A DNA stretch of 64,000 bases, from positions 496,001 through 560,000 of the forward strand of contig NZ_JAFCGY010000001.1 of NCBI RefSeq assembly GCF_016836705.1, read 5' to 3'. The position numbers were made by a program, and so were the translations under genes. Shown one piece after another: positions 1 to 8,677 of the stretch. This DNA comes from Mesorhizobium caraganae (lineage in GTDB: Bacteria > Pseudomonadota > Alphaproteobacteria > Rhizobiales > Rhizobiaceae). The notes beneath the pieces are model-generated. The model saw only the letters and a program-made list of their open reading frames with translations. It made no database searches and was not told the origin of the DNA. Positions within the stretch are counted from its first letter, which is position 1. Every line of letters begins with the position of its first letter.

Positions 1-1
1 G

Positions 2-1033
2 CACACGCTCATCGCCGCGTTCCTGATTTACGGCTTGCCTACGTCTCCGGAACAGCCGCAGGAGGAGCAACCGGTCAACGTCGCGCTCGTACCTCCGCCC
101 GATCCGCCAAAGCCGAAGCCTGCTCCCACACCGCCTGCACCGAAACCCGAGGCGGAAAAGCCTCCCGAACAGAAGGTTGAAAAGCCGGCGCCTGAAAAGC
201 TGCCGCCAATCGAGGTGCTGAAGCCCGTTTTCCAGTTCGGTGATAAGGATACCGGCCCCCGGAAGTCCCTGGATGGAGGCAGCGCTAATGCCCCATCGCC
301 CGCCAAGGATAACGAGCCAAAGCCGGCTGTCGCTCCAAAGGATGCAGAGAGCAAACCCGCTTCGGCGCCAGACGCCGGAGGGCCGGCAGAGTCAGCTAAG
401 GTTGACGAGAAGCCGGAAGCAGACAAACAGGAGGCGGGGGCTCCAGACGCGGACAAGCAGGCATCCGTGGCAGCAATGCCTTTGACCAACCCCGGTGACG
501 ACGGTGAGATCGAGCTTCCAGCGTCGGCTCAGGCGCCTCAAACCAGACCCGAAAATGTGCCGAAACCCCGCCCTTCCAAGGCTGCGAAGTCAGGACGCGG
601 GAGCACCGGAGAGCCAAGCTCCACGGAGGTGGCCGCGGCCACATCACGGGCGTATTCGGGCCTTCCGGGCGTCCGCAAGCTCTTTTCACAAGGCGCTACC
701 GGTGATGTGTTCGCAACGAACTCGATGGCCGACGTGCCTCGCGACCAGCGGGCGGCCAAACTTTGCGCCAGCGTTCTGGAGCAGGAGCTGATGGACGCGT
801 CCAATTTTCCCCAATTGATCCCAGTTATTCCGCTGAAAGTCGGCAATATTCTTGACGCCCCCGACACCGCTTTCCGCACGGCAACGACATGGTACCATCT
901 GAGCTTCCGGTGCGGAATCGACACCAATGCGACGCGAGTCACTTCCTTCGCCTTCCGTGTCGGAGCTGCTGCCACGCCCGAAGAAAGCGCCTTCCTTGAA
1001 CGGGAAGCTCGTCGGCGACGCGGTCCCGGCTGA
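2..1033 (+). CDS. DUF930-type envelope protein, 5' end missing
   Basis: The reading frame is open from the first bases (HTLIAAFLIYGLP, resembling the end of an N-terminal membrane anchor), so the true start lies upstream of the window. Next comes a Pro/Lys/Glu-rich, low-complexity stretch of about 150 residues, TonB-like, as expected of a periplasm-spanning linker. The C-terminal part (from about LCASVLEQELMDASNFP to the end) resembles the DUF930 domain of rhizobial proteins, with two Cys residues. The function of DUF930 is not established. The stop at 1031-1033 is followed by two short hairpins. An internal TTG at 35 could be called as a start but would cut the anchor. Confidence 0.7.
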   Translation, partial: HTLIAAFLIYGLPTSPEQPQEEQPVNVALVPPPDPPKPKPAPTPPAPKPEAEKPPEQKVEKPAPEKLPPIEVLKPVFQFGDKDTGPRKSLDGGSANAPSPAKDNEPKPAVAPKDAESKPASAPDAGGPAESAKVDEKPEADKQEAGAPDADKQASVAAMPLTNPGDDGEIELPASAQAPQTRPENVPKPRPSKAAKSGRGSTGEPSSTEVAAATSRAYSGLPGVRKLFSQGATGDVFATNSMADVPRDQRAAKLCASVLEQELMDASNFPQLIPVIPLKVGNILDAPDTAFRTATTWYHLSFRCGIDTNATRVTSFAFRVGAAATPEESAFLEREARRRRGPG

Positions 1034-1047
1034 GACGGACCAGTAAG

Positions 1048-1086
1048 AGCGCATTTGCGCTTGGCGGGGGCCGCCGGCGAAGCCGG
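1048..1086 (+). terminator. Two short hairpins after the DUF930 gene
   Basis: A 6-bp perfect stem (AGCGCA/TGCGCT, 1048-1061) is followed by a GC hairpin with a GAA loop (CCGGC/GCCGG, 1074-1086). There is no clear T-run, so termination is only a guess. The rest of the gap up to 1183 shows no gene. Confidence 0.25.
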
Positions 1087-1183
1087 TCCCTTGCTTGCGA
1101 GGCAATAGGCTCTTGAACGGCTCGGGTGCCGAATGCTGTCACACCGGAGCGGATGGAGTCGACTTACGTCGCGTGGTCCCACG

Positions 1184-1930
1184 TCAATCCGCCGGGCGAT
1201 TGGCTTTGCGCCACTCCTCATATTCGCCGCGGGCATCGTCATGCAGCGGATAGTAGCGCTGCAGCGGCGCACCCTGCATCAGCTTCATGCGCGAGAACTC
1301 CTCCCACTCGTGATGCTTCTGTGATTCTTCGATCACCTTTGCGGCCATTGCGAGCGGAAGCACCACCACCCCGTCGTCGTCGGCCACGATGATGTCGCCG
1401 GGGATCACCGTGACACCGCCACAGGCGATCGGCACGTTGACGGCATTGGGGTAGATGCTGGTCTGCACATGATAATTTGGTGTCCAGCCGCGCAGCCAAA
1501 GGGGGAGGTCGAGCTTCTCGACATTGGGCCGGTCGCGCATGCACCCGTCGATGACGATGCCCGCGCCACCTCTGCCCTTGAAATAAGTCGACATCATATC
1601 GCCGAAGACGCCGGAGCTCATGTCGCCGCGCGCGTCGACCACCACCACATCGCCCTCCTGAGCGTGATAGAGCACGTGCCGGTGCAATTGCGTTTCCGGG
1701 TCGGCGTATTCTCCCTCGCTGAAGAGGTCGGGCCGCTGCGGCAGGAATTGCAGCGTCAGCGCCGGCCCGACGATCGACTTGCCGTGGTTCTGCGCCACCG
1801 GACCGACCATGTGCGGATTGCGGAAGCCCATGTGGCCAAGCGTGCCGGCAACCGTCGCGGCGCCAATCTCCCTTAGCGCGTCGATCAGGTCTTTTGGCGG
1901 CCGCTGCGTGATATCGGGAGTATGCGTCAT
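1184..1930 (-). CDS. RraA/HMG-aldolase-like family protein
   Basis: A 248-residue protein of the RraA (RNase activity regulator)/4-hydroxy-4-methyl-2-oxoglutarate aldolase fold. The middle contains the typical glycine-rich core (VVVDARGDMSSGVFGDMM, then GIVIDGCMRDRPNV), where the DG-x-x-RD motif supplies substrate and metal contacts in the aldolase branch. It is the last gene of the minus-strand sugar-acid operon, 23 bp after the dehydratase. Family members beside enolase-type dehydratases often act as class II aldolases or decarboxylases on 2-keto acids, so cleavage of the dehydratase product is more likely here than control of RNase E. ATG start with GGAG 7-8 bases upstream. Exact substrate unknown. 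Confidence 0.8.
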   Translation of the reverse strand: MTHTPDITQRPPKDLIDALREIGAATVAGTLGHMGFRNPHMVGPVAQNHGKSIVGPALTLQFLPQRPDLFSEGEYADPETQLHRHVLYHAQEGDVVVVDARGDMSSGVFGDMMSTYFKGRGGAGIVIDGCMRDRPNVEKLDLPLWLRGWTPNYHVQTSIYPNAVNVPIACGGVTVIPGDIIVADDDGVVVLPLAMAAKVIEESQKHHEWEEFSRMKLMQGAPLQRYYPLHDDARGEYEEWRKANRPAD

Positions 1931-1953
1931 AATGGACTCCGGTTGGAATTGAA

Positions 1954-3117
1954 CTACCAGTTCGTAACTGAACCATCGCGGCGCTTGAGGTGAGGCGCTT
2001 CCCAGAAGCGGAAGCTCTGCGCCTGGATCGCCTCTTCATTGATCTCGACGCCCAGTCCCGGCAAATCGCTGACCGGATAATCAGGGCCGTCCAGCCGTGG
2101 TTGGACGGGAAAGAACTCGGAATTGTCGAAGCCCAGCTTCCTTTCCGGCGCCCTGGTCTCGAGCCACGCGAAATTCGGCACCGCCGCGGCGAGATGGATG
2201 GTCGCGGCGGTGCAGACCGGGCCAAGGGGATTGTGCGGCATCAGGTCGACATAGTGCGCCTCGCTCCAGCCAGCGACCTTCATCGCCTCGGTGAGCCCGC
2301 CGACATTGCAAACATCGAGCCGGTTGAATTGGTGGATGCCGCGCTCGATGTAGGGCAGGAACTGCCATTTGCTGGCAAATTCCTCGCCGATGGCGAACGG
2401 GATGTCGGTCATCGTGCGCAGGGATTCGTAGGCCTCCGGTGTCTCGTCGCGTATCGGCTCCTCAAGAAAATCGAGCACGCCACGGCCGAGCTTGTTGCAG
2501 AAGCTCGCCGCCTCGGCCACCGACAGCCGATGATGATAGTCGATACCAAGGACCACCTCGTCGCCCAGCGCCTCGCGTGCCTTGTTTAGCATCCTCGCAG
2601 TAGCGCCAATCGACTCGCGCGGCTCGAAGATGTCCTTGCTGCTTTGCCCGATGGGGAAGAAGCGGATCGCCTGCCACCCCTGCGCGCACAGTTCCCGGGC
2701 TCGTTCGATGGCAATATCGCCCTCGGCCTCGTCTCCGGTCGAGGCGAAGGTGGGGATGCGGTCGCGCTGTTTGCCGCCGAGCAACTGGTAGACCGGCGCC
2801 CCCAGCGCCTTGCCCTTGATGTCGTGAAGGGCAAGGTCGATGGCGGAAATCGCCGCCTGCAGAACGCGTCCGCCTTCGAAGTACTGGCTGCGATAGACCT
2901 CCTGCCAGATCCGACCAATCTGCATCGGGTCGCGGCCGATGAGGAATTCGCGATAGTGCTCGATCGCTCCGGCCACGGCCTTTTCGCGACCGCTCAAACC
3001 GCTCTCGCCCCAGCCATATATGCCCTGGTCGGTCTCGACCTTGACGAGCATCTGGTTGCGGGTTCCCACCCACACTGGATAAGGCTTGATCGCCGTGATC
3101 TTAAGTTTTGTGGTCAT
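1954..3117 (-). CDS. Enolase-superfamily sugar-acid dehydratase (galactonate dehydratase-like)
   Basis: A 387-residue mandelate racemase/muconate lactonizing enzyme. The N-terminal capping domain (to about residue 120) leads into the (beta/alpha)7-beta barrel. Metal ligands appear in order as D in GIDYHHR, E in FLEEPI and E in IGEEF; a late His in LMPHNPLGP is a candidate acid/base. The D-x-H arrangement at the first ligand is that of galactonate dehydratase (DgoD) type enzymes, so dehydration of an aldonate to a 2-keto-3-deoxy acid is inferred. It follows the ABC ATPase gene by 30 bp and precedes the RraA-like gene, as a catabolic arm of the importer. The true substrate cannot be read from sequence. 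Confidence 0.85.
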   Translation of the reverse strand: MTTKLKITAIKPYPVWVGTRNQMLVKVETDQGIYGWGESGLSGREKAVAGAIEHYREFLIGRDPMQIGRIWQEVYRSQYFEGGRVLQAAISAIDLALHDIKGKALGAPVYQLLGGKQRDRIPTFASTGDEAEGDIAIERARELCAQGWQAIRFFPIGQSSKDIFEPRESIGATARMLNKAREALGDEVVLGIDYHHRLSVAEAASFCNKLGRGVLDFLEEPIRDETPEAYESLRTMTDIPFAIGEEFASKWQFLPYIERGIHQFNRLDVCNVGGLTEAMKVAGWSEAHYVDLMPHNPLGPVCTAATIHLAAAVPNFAWLETRAPERKLGFDNSEFFPVQPRLDGPDYPVSDLPGLGVEINEEAIQAQSFRFWEAPHLKRRDGSVTNW

Positions 3118-3147
3118 TCACACACATTCCCCCACGCATTCCCTGTC

Positions 3148-4245
3148 TCAATCGGCATGGAGGGCCATTTCCGTCTCGCCGTCGAACAGATGGATGCGTT
3201 CCTGATCGAACTCGAGCCAGATGTGCTCGTCGGGTGTGACGGCGATGTTGGGAACCACACTGATGTTGACGATCGCGCCGGAGAGGAACGCTTGCACGAA
3301 GGTGACGTCTCCGGTTGGCTCCACCGTATAGGCCTTGGCCGGAATGGCGCCGGGGGCGGCGCTCTTGTGCAGCTTGATCGTCGAATGTCGCGCGCCGAGC
3401 ACGATCTTCCTGGTGGTTGCTCCCAGAACCTTGCGCGCGTTGAGTTGCGACAGCGGCAGGCTCCAGCCTTCCGCGCTGGTCAGAACGGTGCCGCCGTTTG
3501 CGGTCGATGCCTCCAGCGGGATAAGGCTCATCGCCGGGCTGCCGACGAAGCTCGCGACGAACATGTTGGCAGGATGGGCGAAAACTTGCGCCGGCGAATC
3601 GTATTGCTGCAGGAAGCCGCCGTTCATCACAGCCATCCTGTCGGCCATCGTCACGGCCTCGAGCTGGTCGTGCGTCACATAGACAATCGTTGCCTTGAGG
3701 TCCTGGTGGAACCGCTTGATTTCGGACCGCATCTGCACGCGCAGCTTTGCGTCGAGATTGGAGAGCGGTTCGTCCATCAGGAATACGGCCGGATCTCGAA
3801 CGAGGGCCCGACCGAGGGCCACACGCTGCTGTTGCCCGCCCGAGAGTTCGCGTGGCTTGCGCTCAAGCAACTGCGTCATGTCGAGCACCTTCGCCGCTTC
3901 CCTGACCTTCTTGTCGATCTCATCCCTGGGCAGCTTGCGCATTTGCAGCGGGAAGGCGAGGTTCATATAGACCGACTTTTGCGGATAGAGCGCGTAGTTC
4001 TGGAACACCATTGCGATGTCCCGGTCCTTGGGGTCGAGGTCGTTGACCACCCGGTCGCCGATGAAGATATCACCCGACGTTATCGGGATCAGCCCGGCGA
4101 TGAGATTGAGCGTCGTCGTCTTGCCGCAGCCTGAGGGGCCGACGAGCGCAACGAATTCGCCGTCATTGACCGTCAGCGAAACGTCGTTGACAGCTTTGAA
4201 GCCGCCATAGGTCTTGACGAGATCTTTGAGGACCACGTGGGCCAT
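3148..4245 (-). CDS. Sugar ABC importer ATPase (MalK/UgpC type)
   Basis: A 365-residue ATPase of carbohydrate importers. It shows Walker A (GPSGCGKTT), the signature LSGGQQQR, Walker B followed by [12 protein letters not shown], and the switch His in VYVTHDQ, with the C-terminal OB-like regulatory domain of MalK proteins. I chose ATG at 4245 because GGGAG lies 6 bases upstream; the in-frame TTG two codons earlier overlaps that ribosome-binding site. It powers the two permeases encoded just upstream in the operon. Confidence 0.9.
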   Translation of the reverse strand: MAHVVLKDLVKTYGGFKAVNDVSLTVNDGEFVALVGPSGCGKTTTLNLIAGLIPITSGDIFIGDRVVNDLDPKDRDIAMVFQNYALYPQKSVYMNLAFPLQMRKLPRDEIDKKVREAAKVLDMTQLLERKPRELSGGQQQRVALGRALVRDPAVFLMDEPLSNLDAKLRVQMRSEIKRFHQDLKATIVYVTHDQLEAVTMADRMAVMNGGFLQQYDSPAQVFAHPANMFVASFVGSPAMSLIPLEASTANGGTVLTSAEGWSLPLSQLNARKVLGATTRKIVLGARHSTIKLHKSAAPGAIPAKAYTVEPTGDVTFVQAFLSGAIVNISVVPNIAVTPDEHIWLEFDQERIHLFDGETEMALHAD

Positions 4246-4255
4246 CGGCAACTCC

Positions 4256-5146
4256 CTAATGCTTGACCGCGCCTTCTGTCAGGGCGCGTACGAAGTATCG
4301 CTGCAGGACGAGGAACAGCACCACGACGGGCACGCTCATCATGAAGCTCGCCGCCATCAGGCCTGGAAAGTCCGTCGTGTTTTCCGAAAAGAAGCGCTGG
4401 ATGCCGACCGGCAGGGTCAACTGCTCGTTCTTCGAAAGGAAGGTGTAGGCATAGATGTACTCGTTCCATGCGCCGATGAAGGAATAGATTGCGGTGGCGA
4501 TGATGCCCGGCGTCGACAGAGGCATCACGATCAGGATGAAGGCCTGGAACCGCGTCGCCCCGTCGATGCGCGCCGCCTGCTCGAGCTGCACCGGAATGTT
4601 GTCGTAAAAACCCTTGAGCAGCCAGATCGCCAGCGGCAGGCCGAAGGTGAGATAGGTGAGAATGAGCGAGCCATGCGTGTTCACCAACCCGATCGCGCGC
4701 ATCAGGATGAAGAGCGGCACGAGAAAGATCACCGCCGGGAACATGTTGCGCAGCAGCACGGCGAAGAACAGGAAGTTCCGGCCGGGGAAACGGAAGCGCG
4801 AAAATGCGTAGGCGGCGGGGACCGCCACGATCACCGAAAGGATCGTCGTGACCGTCGACACGAAAAGGCTGTTCCAGAAGAAGCGAAGGAAATCCTGGCC
4901 GACGCTGTTTTGCGGATCGAGCAGCTTCTGGTAGCTGGCGAGGGTAGGTTCTTCCGGCCACCATTGCGGCGGGAACTGCATCGCCGCGAACCCGGACTTG
5001 ATCGATGTGATCAGCATCCAGATCATCGGCAACGCGGTGTAGAGCAGCATGAACACGAGAAAGATGCGCCCGGCCCACCGCCATCCGTCGACGCGCACAC
5101 GCCGCCGGGTCCGGCCTCGAGGGACTGTCGCCGCAATCGTGCTCAT
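4256..5146 (-). CDS. Sugar ABC importer permease (MalG type)
   Basis: A 296-residue inner-membrane permease with about six transmembrane segments. It carries the binding-protein-dependent transport motif ([21 protein letters not shown]), whose EAA loop docks on the ATPase. Typical MalG/UgpE length. The ATG overlaps the stop of the preceding permease gene by 4 bases (ATGA) and has a strong AAGGAGG site, indicating translational coupling. The ATPase gene starts 10 bp beyond its stop. Confidence 0.9.
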   Translation of the reverse strand: MSTIAATVPRGRTRRRVRVDGWRWAGRIFLVFMLLYTALPMIWMLITSIKSGFAAMQFPPQWWPEEPTLASYQKLLDPQNSVGQDFLRFFWNSLFVSTVTTILSVIVAVPAAYAFSRFRFPGRNFLFFAVLLRNMFPAVIFLVPLFILMRAIGLVNTHGSLILTYLTFGLPLAIWLLKGFYDNIPVQLEQAARIDGATRFQAFILIVMPLSTPGIIATAIYSFIGAWNEYIYAYTFLSKNEQLTLPVGIQRFFSENTTDFPGLMAASFMMSVPVVVLFLVLQRYFVRALTEGAVKH

Positions 5147-6153
5147 GCGCCCCCCTCCTTGCGCTCGTTACCGGCAAGCGCACGGACGTAGAAATAGCCC
5201 AGCACCATCAGCATCAGGAACAGAAGCACCGAATAGGCCGATGCGACGCCCCAGCGCTGCCGGCCGAAGGCGAGCTCATAAATGTGGGTGATCCAGATAT
5301 GCGACGCGTTGGACGGCCCACCGCCGGTCATGATCCAGGGAATAATGAAGGAATTGAAATTGGCCACTGCCAGCAGCAGGATCGTCACCGTCGAGACGTT
5401 GCGCAAATGCGGGAAGGTGACGTGCCAGAAACGTTGCCATGCGTTGGCCCCGTCGACTTCCGCGGCGCGCAGCAACTGTTCGGGGACCGTCTGCAAGCCG
5501 GCCATCATCATGATCATGGCAAACGGAAACTCGCGCCAGATATTGACGACGATCAATGAGGGCAGCACCGTGCTGACGTTGTCGATGAAGTTCGGCGGCT
5601 GGTCGGCCAATCCGAGGCCGACCAGCACCGCGCCGATGATTCCAAAGTCCGAATGGTAGATCCACTTCCAGATATAAGAGGCGGCAACCGCGCTGATGAC
5701 CCAGGGAATGATCAGGATGGCGCGCAGGACACCACGGCCGACAAAGTCGCGGTGGAGCGCCAGCGCGGCGCCAAACCCCAGGACAAAGGAAAAGAAAGTG
5801 GATCCGATTGTCCAGATCAGGGTGTTCCAGGTGACTTTCCAGAACACCGGACTGGTGAGAATGGCCGTGTAGTTGTCGAAGCCGATGAAGGTCTTGTCGC
5901 GGAGCTGCAGGCCTGGCGGCGTCTTAAAAAACGACAGCTCGATCGTGTAGTAGATTGGATAGGCGATGACGACGAGCATCACGGCGATGGCGGGAAGCAC
6001 GTACGCATAGTCGGCGCGATGCTGCCAGACATTCCGCAGCACACCGGACCGGCCGGGTTGCAATCTTCGGCCAGTCTCGGCCTTGCCGGTTACGATCGTC
6101 ACTGTGGCGAGCCCTTGTTCCTCGGGACGACCGGCTGCACTTGCTATCGGCAC
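5143..6153 (-). CDS. Sugar ABC importer permease (MalF type)
   Basis: Up to 336 residues: a soluble N-terminus of about 45 residues, then six predicted membrane spans and the EAA loop (LRAAEVDGANAWQRFWHVTFP). It pairs with the MalG-type permease, which it overlaps by 4 bases. The start is uncertain: GTG at 6153 has no visible ribosome-binding site, while GTG at 6102 (MTIVTGKAET...) would give 319 residues and starts closer to the family norm. The upstream gap to the binding-protein gene is occupied by a palindromic repeat. Confidence 0.85.
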   Translation of the reverse strand: MPIASAAGRPEEQGLATVTIVTGKAETGRRLQPGRSGVLRNVWQHRADYAYVLPAIAVMLVVIAYPIYYTIELSFFKTPPGLQLRDKTFIGFDNYTAILTSPVFWKVTWNTLIWTIGSTFFSFVLGFGAALALHRDFVGRGVLRAILIIPWVISAVAASYIWKWIYHSDFGIIGAVLVGLGLADQPPNFIDNVSTVLPSLIVVNIWREFPFAMIMMMAGLQTVPEQLLRAAEVDGANAWQRFWHVTFPHLRNVSTVTILLLAVANFNSFIIPWIMTGGGPSNASHIWITHIYELAFGRQRWGVASAYSVLLFLMLMVLGYFYVRALAGNERKEGGA

Positions 6154-6165
6154 AGCCGGTCAGGT

Positions 6166-6232
6166 TGAAGCAATTCCAGGAAAAGTGTGAAACGGCTTTC
6201 CGTCCGGAATTGCGTCAAAGCTGCTCTAGAGT
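6166..6232. repeat. Dispersed palindromic repeat, copy A
   Basis: GCAATTCC (6170-6177) and GGAATTGC (6206-6213) form the outer arms, with GGAAA/TTTCC inside. The same pattern, including the flank towards CTCTAGAG, recurs at 38973-39088 (inverted) and 41995-42090. It lies between binding-protein and permease genes, and the binding protein stop codon (6226) sits in its flank. Confidence 0.6.
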
Positions 6233-7704
6233 CCGCCCATCAGATCCTTTACCTTCTGGGCCGCGTCGTCCGCTGCCTGGTCGACCGTCATCGCTCCGGT
6301 CAGGGCATTCTGCAGCATGTCCGGGACAATTATGTTCATGATCTCGGGGGACTGCGGCAGCGCCGGGAACGGGATGCCGTATGGCAGCATCGAAGTCGTG
6401 ACATCGAGGAACTTGATGCTGTCCAAACGTTCCTTCATCCATTTGGTCTTGAAGCCGTTGAGGTTGCCCGGGTTCGAGCCAGCATAGGCCATCTTCAGCG
6501 ACCATTCCGGGCTCGTCCACATGCAGATGATGGCCTTTGCCGCCGGCTCGTCCACCTTGCCGCCCTCGACATATTCGGGCTTCAGGATGTGAATGTTCGA
6601 GCCGCCGAACACCACGGCGCGCTTGCCGTCCGGGCCCGTCGGAATGAGGCCGTAGCGCATATTGTCGATGACGGTCTGCGCCTTGTCCTTGTCGGCACCC
6701 GTCGCCTTCTTCTGCAGGTCGAGCATCACGTTGTAATCGGACGGGTGCGAGATCATCATGCCGAGCTGGCCGGCGACGAACAGGGGCTGGTTGTCCGCCT
6801 GCTGGTTGGTGAGCGCCGAAACCGGAACCGACTTGTCGCGGACATACATGTCATAGGAGGCCTGCAGCGCCGCCTTGCTCTGCGGGCTGTTGAGCTCGAC
6901 CTCCTTATAGGTCGGGTTCGCCGTGGCTTCGTCGAAGACGCCGCCGCCATAGGCCCACAGCTGCGGCATGAAACGGTACGGCGTGTTGCCGGCGTTCTTG
7001 CGGGCCACGAGGCCGTAACCGGCAATGCCGAGCTTGTCGTGGATCTGCTTGGAATATTTGACGACGTCGTCCCAAGTTGCCGGAGCCTTGTCCGGATCGA
7101 GACCCGCACGCTTGAAGATGTCGGCATTCCATATGAACGCCATCGTCTCGTTGTTGGTTGGAATGCCGTAGGTCACCCCGTCCCAGGTCACTGCCTTCAT
7201 GGCGCCGGGCCAGAAATCCTCTGTCGAATAACCCACATCCTCGGGCTTGAGCGGCTGCAGATAGCCCTTTGAGGCGAACTCGGTACCACCCAGGATTTGC
7301 AGGCGCACCGCCATCGGCGCGGCATTGCCGAGGAGCGCCGTGCGGAACTTGTCGAGGAGATCGTTGTAGGTGAGGGCTTGTTCTTCCAGCTGGATGTTCG
7401 GGTAGGTCTTGCGGAAGGTTTCGAAGAAATCCTTGTAGTACTGGCGCAGGAGGTCGGGGTCGCCCTCGAACACGCCCTGATACCAGAAAGTCAGTCGCCC
7501 CTTGTAGTCGAGAGGGGTGACCTTGCCGCAATCGGCGGCCGTGTCGAAATCCTGCGTGCCCGCAATGGAGCGCACATATTCCGGCGACCACTTGCTCAAG
7601 TCGACCGGCGCCTCGGCCAGCGCCGATGCGGACATCAACGATACCATCAAAGCAGCGGAGACAGTGCCGCGCAGGACGGCACCGCCGAGTGAAATCCTCG
7701 TCAT
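6226..7704 (-). CDS. Sugar ABC importer periplasmic binding protein
   Basis: A 492-residue extracellular solute-binding protein (family 1 type). N-terminal signal peptide MTRISLGG... with a hydrophobic core and AxA-like cleavage region (SALAEA). The mature part shows the usual two-lobe features such as GVTYGIPTNNETMAFIWNADIF. At more than 490 residues it is long for the family, suggesting an oligosaccharide or larger acidic ligand. ATG at 7704 is chosen because GGAGG lies 7 bases upstream; the frame extends 9 codons further without such a site. It is the first gene of the minus-strand operon and diverges from the GntR regulator. Confidence 0.9.
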   Translation of the reverse strand: MTRISLGGAVLRGTVSAALMVSLMSASALAEAPVDLSKWSPEYVRSIAGTQDFDTAADCGKVTPLDYKGRLTFWYQGVFEGDPDLLRQYYKDFFETFRKTYPNIQLEEQALTYNDLLDKFRTALLGNAAPMAVRLQILGGTEFASKGYLQPLKPEDVGYSTEDFWPGAMKAVTWDGVTYGIPTNNETMAFIWNADIFKRAGLDPDKAPATWDDVVKYSKQIHDKLGIAGYGLVARKNAGNTPYRFMPQLWAYGGGVFDEATANPTYKEVELNSPQSKAALQASYDMYVRDKSVPVSALTNQQADNQPLFVAGQLGMMISHPSDYNVMLDLQKKATGADKDKAQTVIDNMRYGLIPTGPDGKRAVVFGGSNIHILKPEYVEGGKVDEPAAKAIICMWTSPEWSLKMAYAGSNPGNLNGFKTKWMKERLDSIKFLDVTTSMLPYGIPFPALPQSPEIMNIIVPDMLQNALTGAMTVDQAADDAAQKVKDLMGGL

Positions 7705-7772
7705 AGGGTATCCTCCAGGTTTCTCTCCCACGCCGCTCTGCGTCGAGGCGAGCGGTCCTGCTCGTCGGTGGC

Positions 7773-7787
7773 CGAACGTACCGTTCG
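7773..7787. promoter_or_regulatory. Perfect 15-bp inverted repeat, candidate GntR operator
   Basis: CGAACG-TAC-CGTTCG lies in the divergent gap between the binding-protein gene and the GntR gene, 69 bp before the former's ATG. Its position and symmetry suit an operator for the neighbouring regulator. No binding data; inferred from location only. Confidence 0.4.
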
Positions 7788-7912
7788 ATGTATCCCTTCG
7801 AGCGCTTCATACGTTTTCAGATCGTGGATTGTCTGTCAACGCGCCAAATCGTACATTGTTTATGGAAACCGTGCGTGATATCGATTAAAGCGTGTATTGA
7901 TTGGGGGCAGCC

Positions 7913-8623
7913 TTGGCCGAAGCAAGCGATTTCAAAGCAGAGCCACCCGAAGGGATCGACCCTATCGGGGCCTCCAGCGAGGGCGCTTCGCTTTATCAAC
8001 TCATCAGGGAAGACATCATCGAGGGGCGGCTCGCTGCCAACGAACGGCTTGTGGTCACCGATCTCGCCCGCCGTCACGGTACCTCGACCAACCCCGTGCG
8101 CGAGGCTCTGCAGCTGCTGCGGGGCGAGGGCTTTGTCACCTTTGTTGCCAACCGTGGGGCGCGCGTCCGGCCTATAGACCAGGATTTTGTCCGGGATATC
8201 TACGAGATCGGAGTCCTGATCGAGCCAGCACTGACGCGATGGTTTGTGAATATGGCTACCGTCGAGGACATTGCCGAACTCGAACGTATCCAAGGCCTGA
8301 TCGAAGAGAACAATTTTTCCGACACGTTCAGGCACAGCGAGCTGGATACCGCCTTTCACACCGTGATGTACCAGAGGCACTACAACCGCCATGCCGCCGA
8401 GCTTTGGTGGAAGCATCGCGAAGTGCTGCGGGCTGTGAGCCGGCGTTTCAATTTCACGCTCGCCCGGCGTGCCGCGATCCTTCGCGAGCACCGCGAGCTC
8501 ATCGCGCATGTAAAAGCGGGAAATGCCGACGAGGCAGCCGAATTGATTGCGCGCCATGTCGAAGGCTCCGGCCGGCATGTCCTCGAACACATGCGCGCGC
8601 GCAGCGCCGCTCGGGCAGGATAG
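7913..8623 (+). CDS. GntR-family (FCD/FadR subfamily) transcriptional regulator
   Basis: About 236 residues. The N-terminal winged helix-turn-helix spans SLYQLIREDIIEGRL to GTSTNPVREALQLLRGEGFV. The all-helical FCD domain has conserved metal/ligand positions (D in SELDTAFH, H in REHRELI, H in IARHVEGS). FCD regulators commonly sense sugar acids or keto acids, matching the dehydratase genes around it. TTG at 7913 is preferred because GGGGG precedes it; TTG at 7901 is possible. Divergent from the importer operon and 54 bp before the next dehydratase gene, so it probably controls both sides. Confidence 0.88.
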   Translation: MAEASDFKAEPPEGIDPIGASSEGASLYQLIREDIIEGRLAANERLVVTDLARRHGTSTNPVREALQLLRGEGFVTFVANRGARVRPIDQDFVRDIYEIGVLIEPALTRWFVNMATVEDIAELERIQGLIEENNFSDTFRHSELDTAFHTVMYQRHYNRHAAELWWKHREVLRAVSRRFNFTLARRAAILREHRELIAHVKAGNADEAAELIARHVEGSGRHVLEHMRARSAARAG

Positions 8624-8677
8624 AACATCCGGTCCGGAACGCAGCTATCCCGATCCACTTCGCATAAGGCAGTTGAG

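Noticed and set aside
1126-1392. Small plus-strand gene near the RraA-like gene
   Set aside because: Overlaps the 3' end of the conserved RraA-like gene and is Arg/Pro-rich antisense sequence.
2644-4134. Long plus-strand open frame opposite the dehydratase and ATPase genes
   Set aside because: Antisense shadow of high-GC coding sequence; no motif, biased composition.
7834-7839. TTGACA on the minus strand as -35 of the binding-protein operon
   Set aside because: No acceptable -10 at 16-18 bases; the nearest AT-rich hexamer is about 22 bases away.
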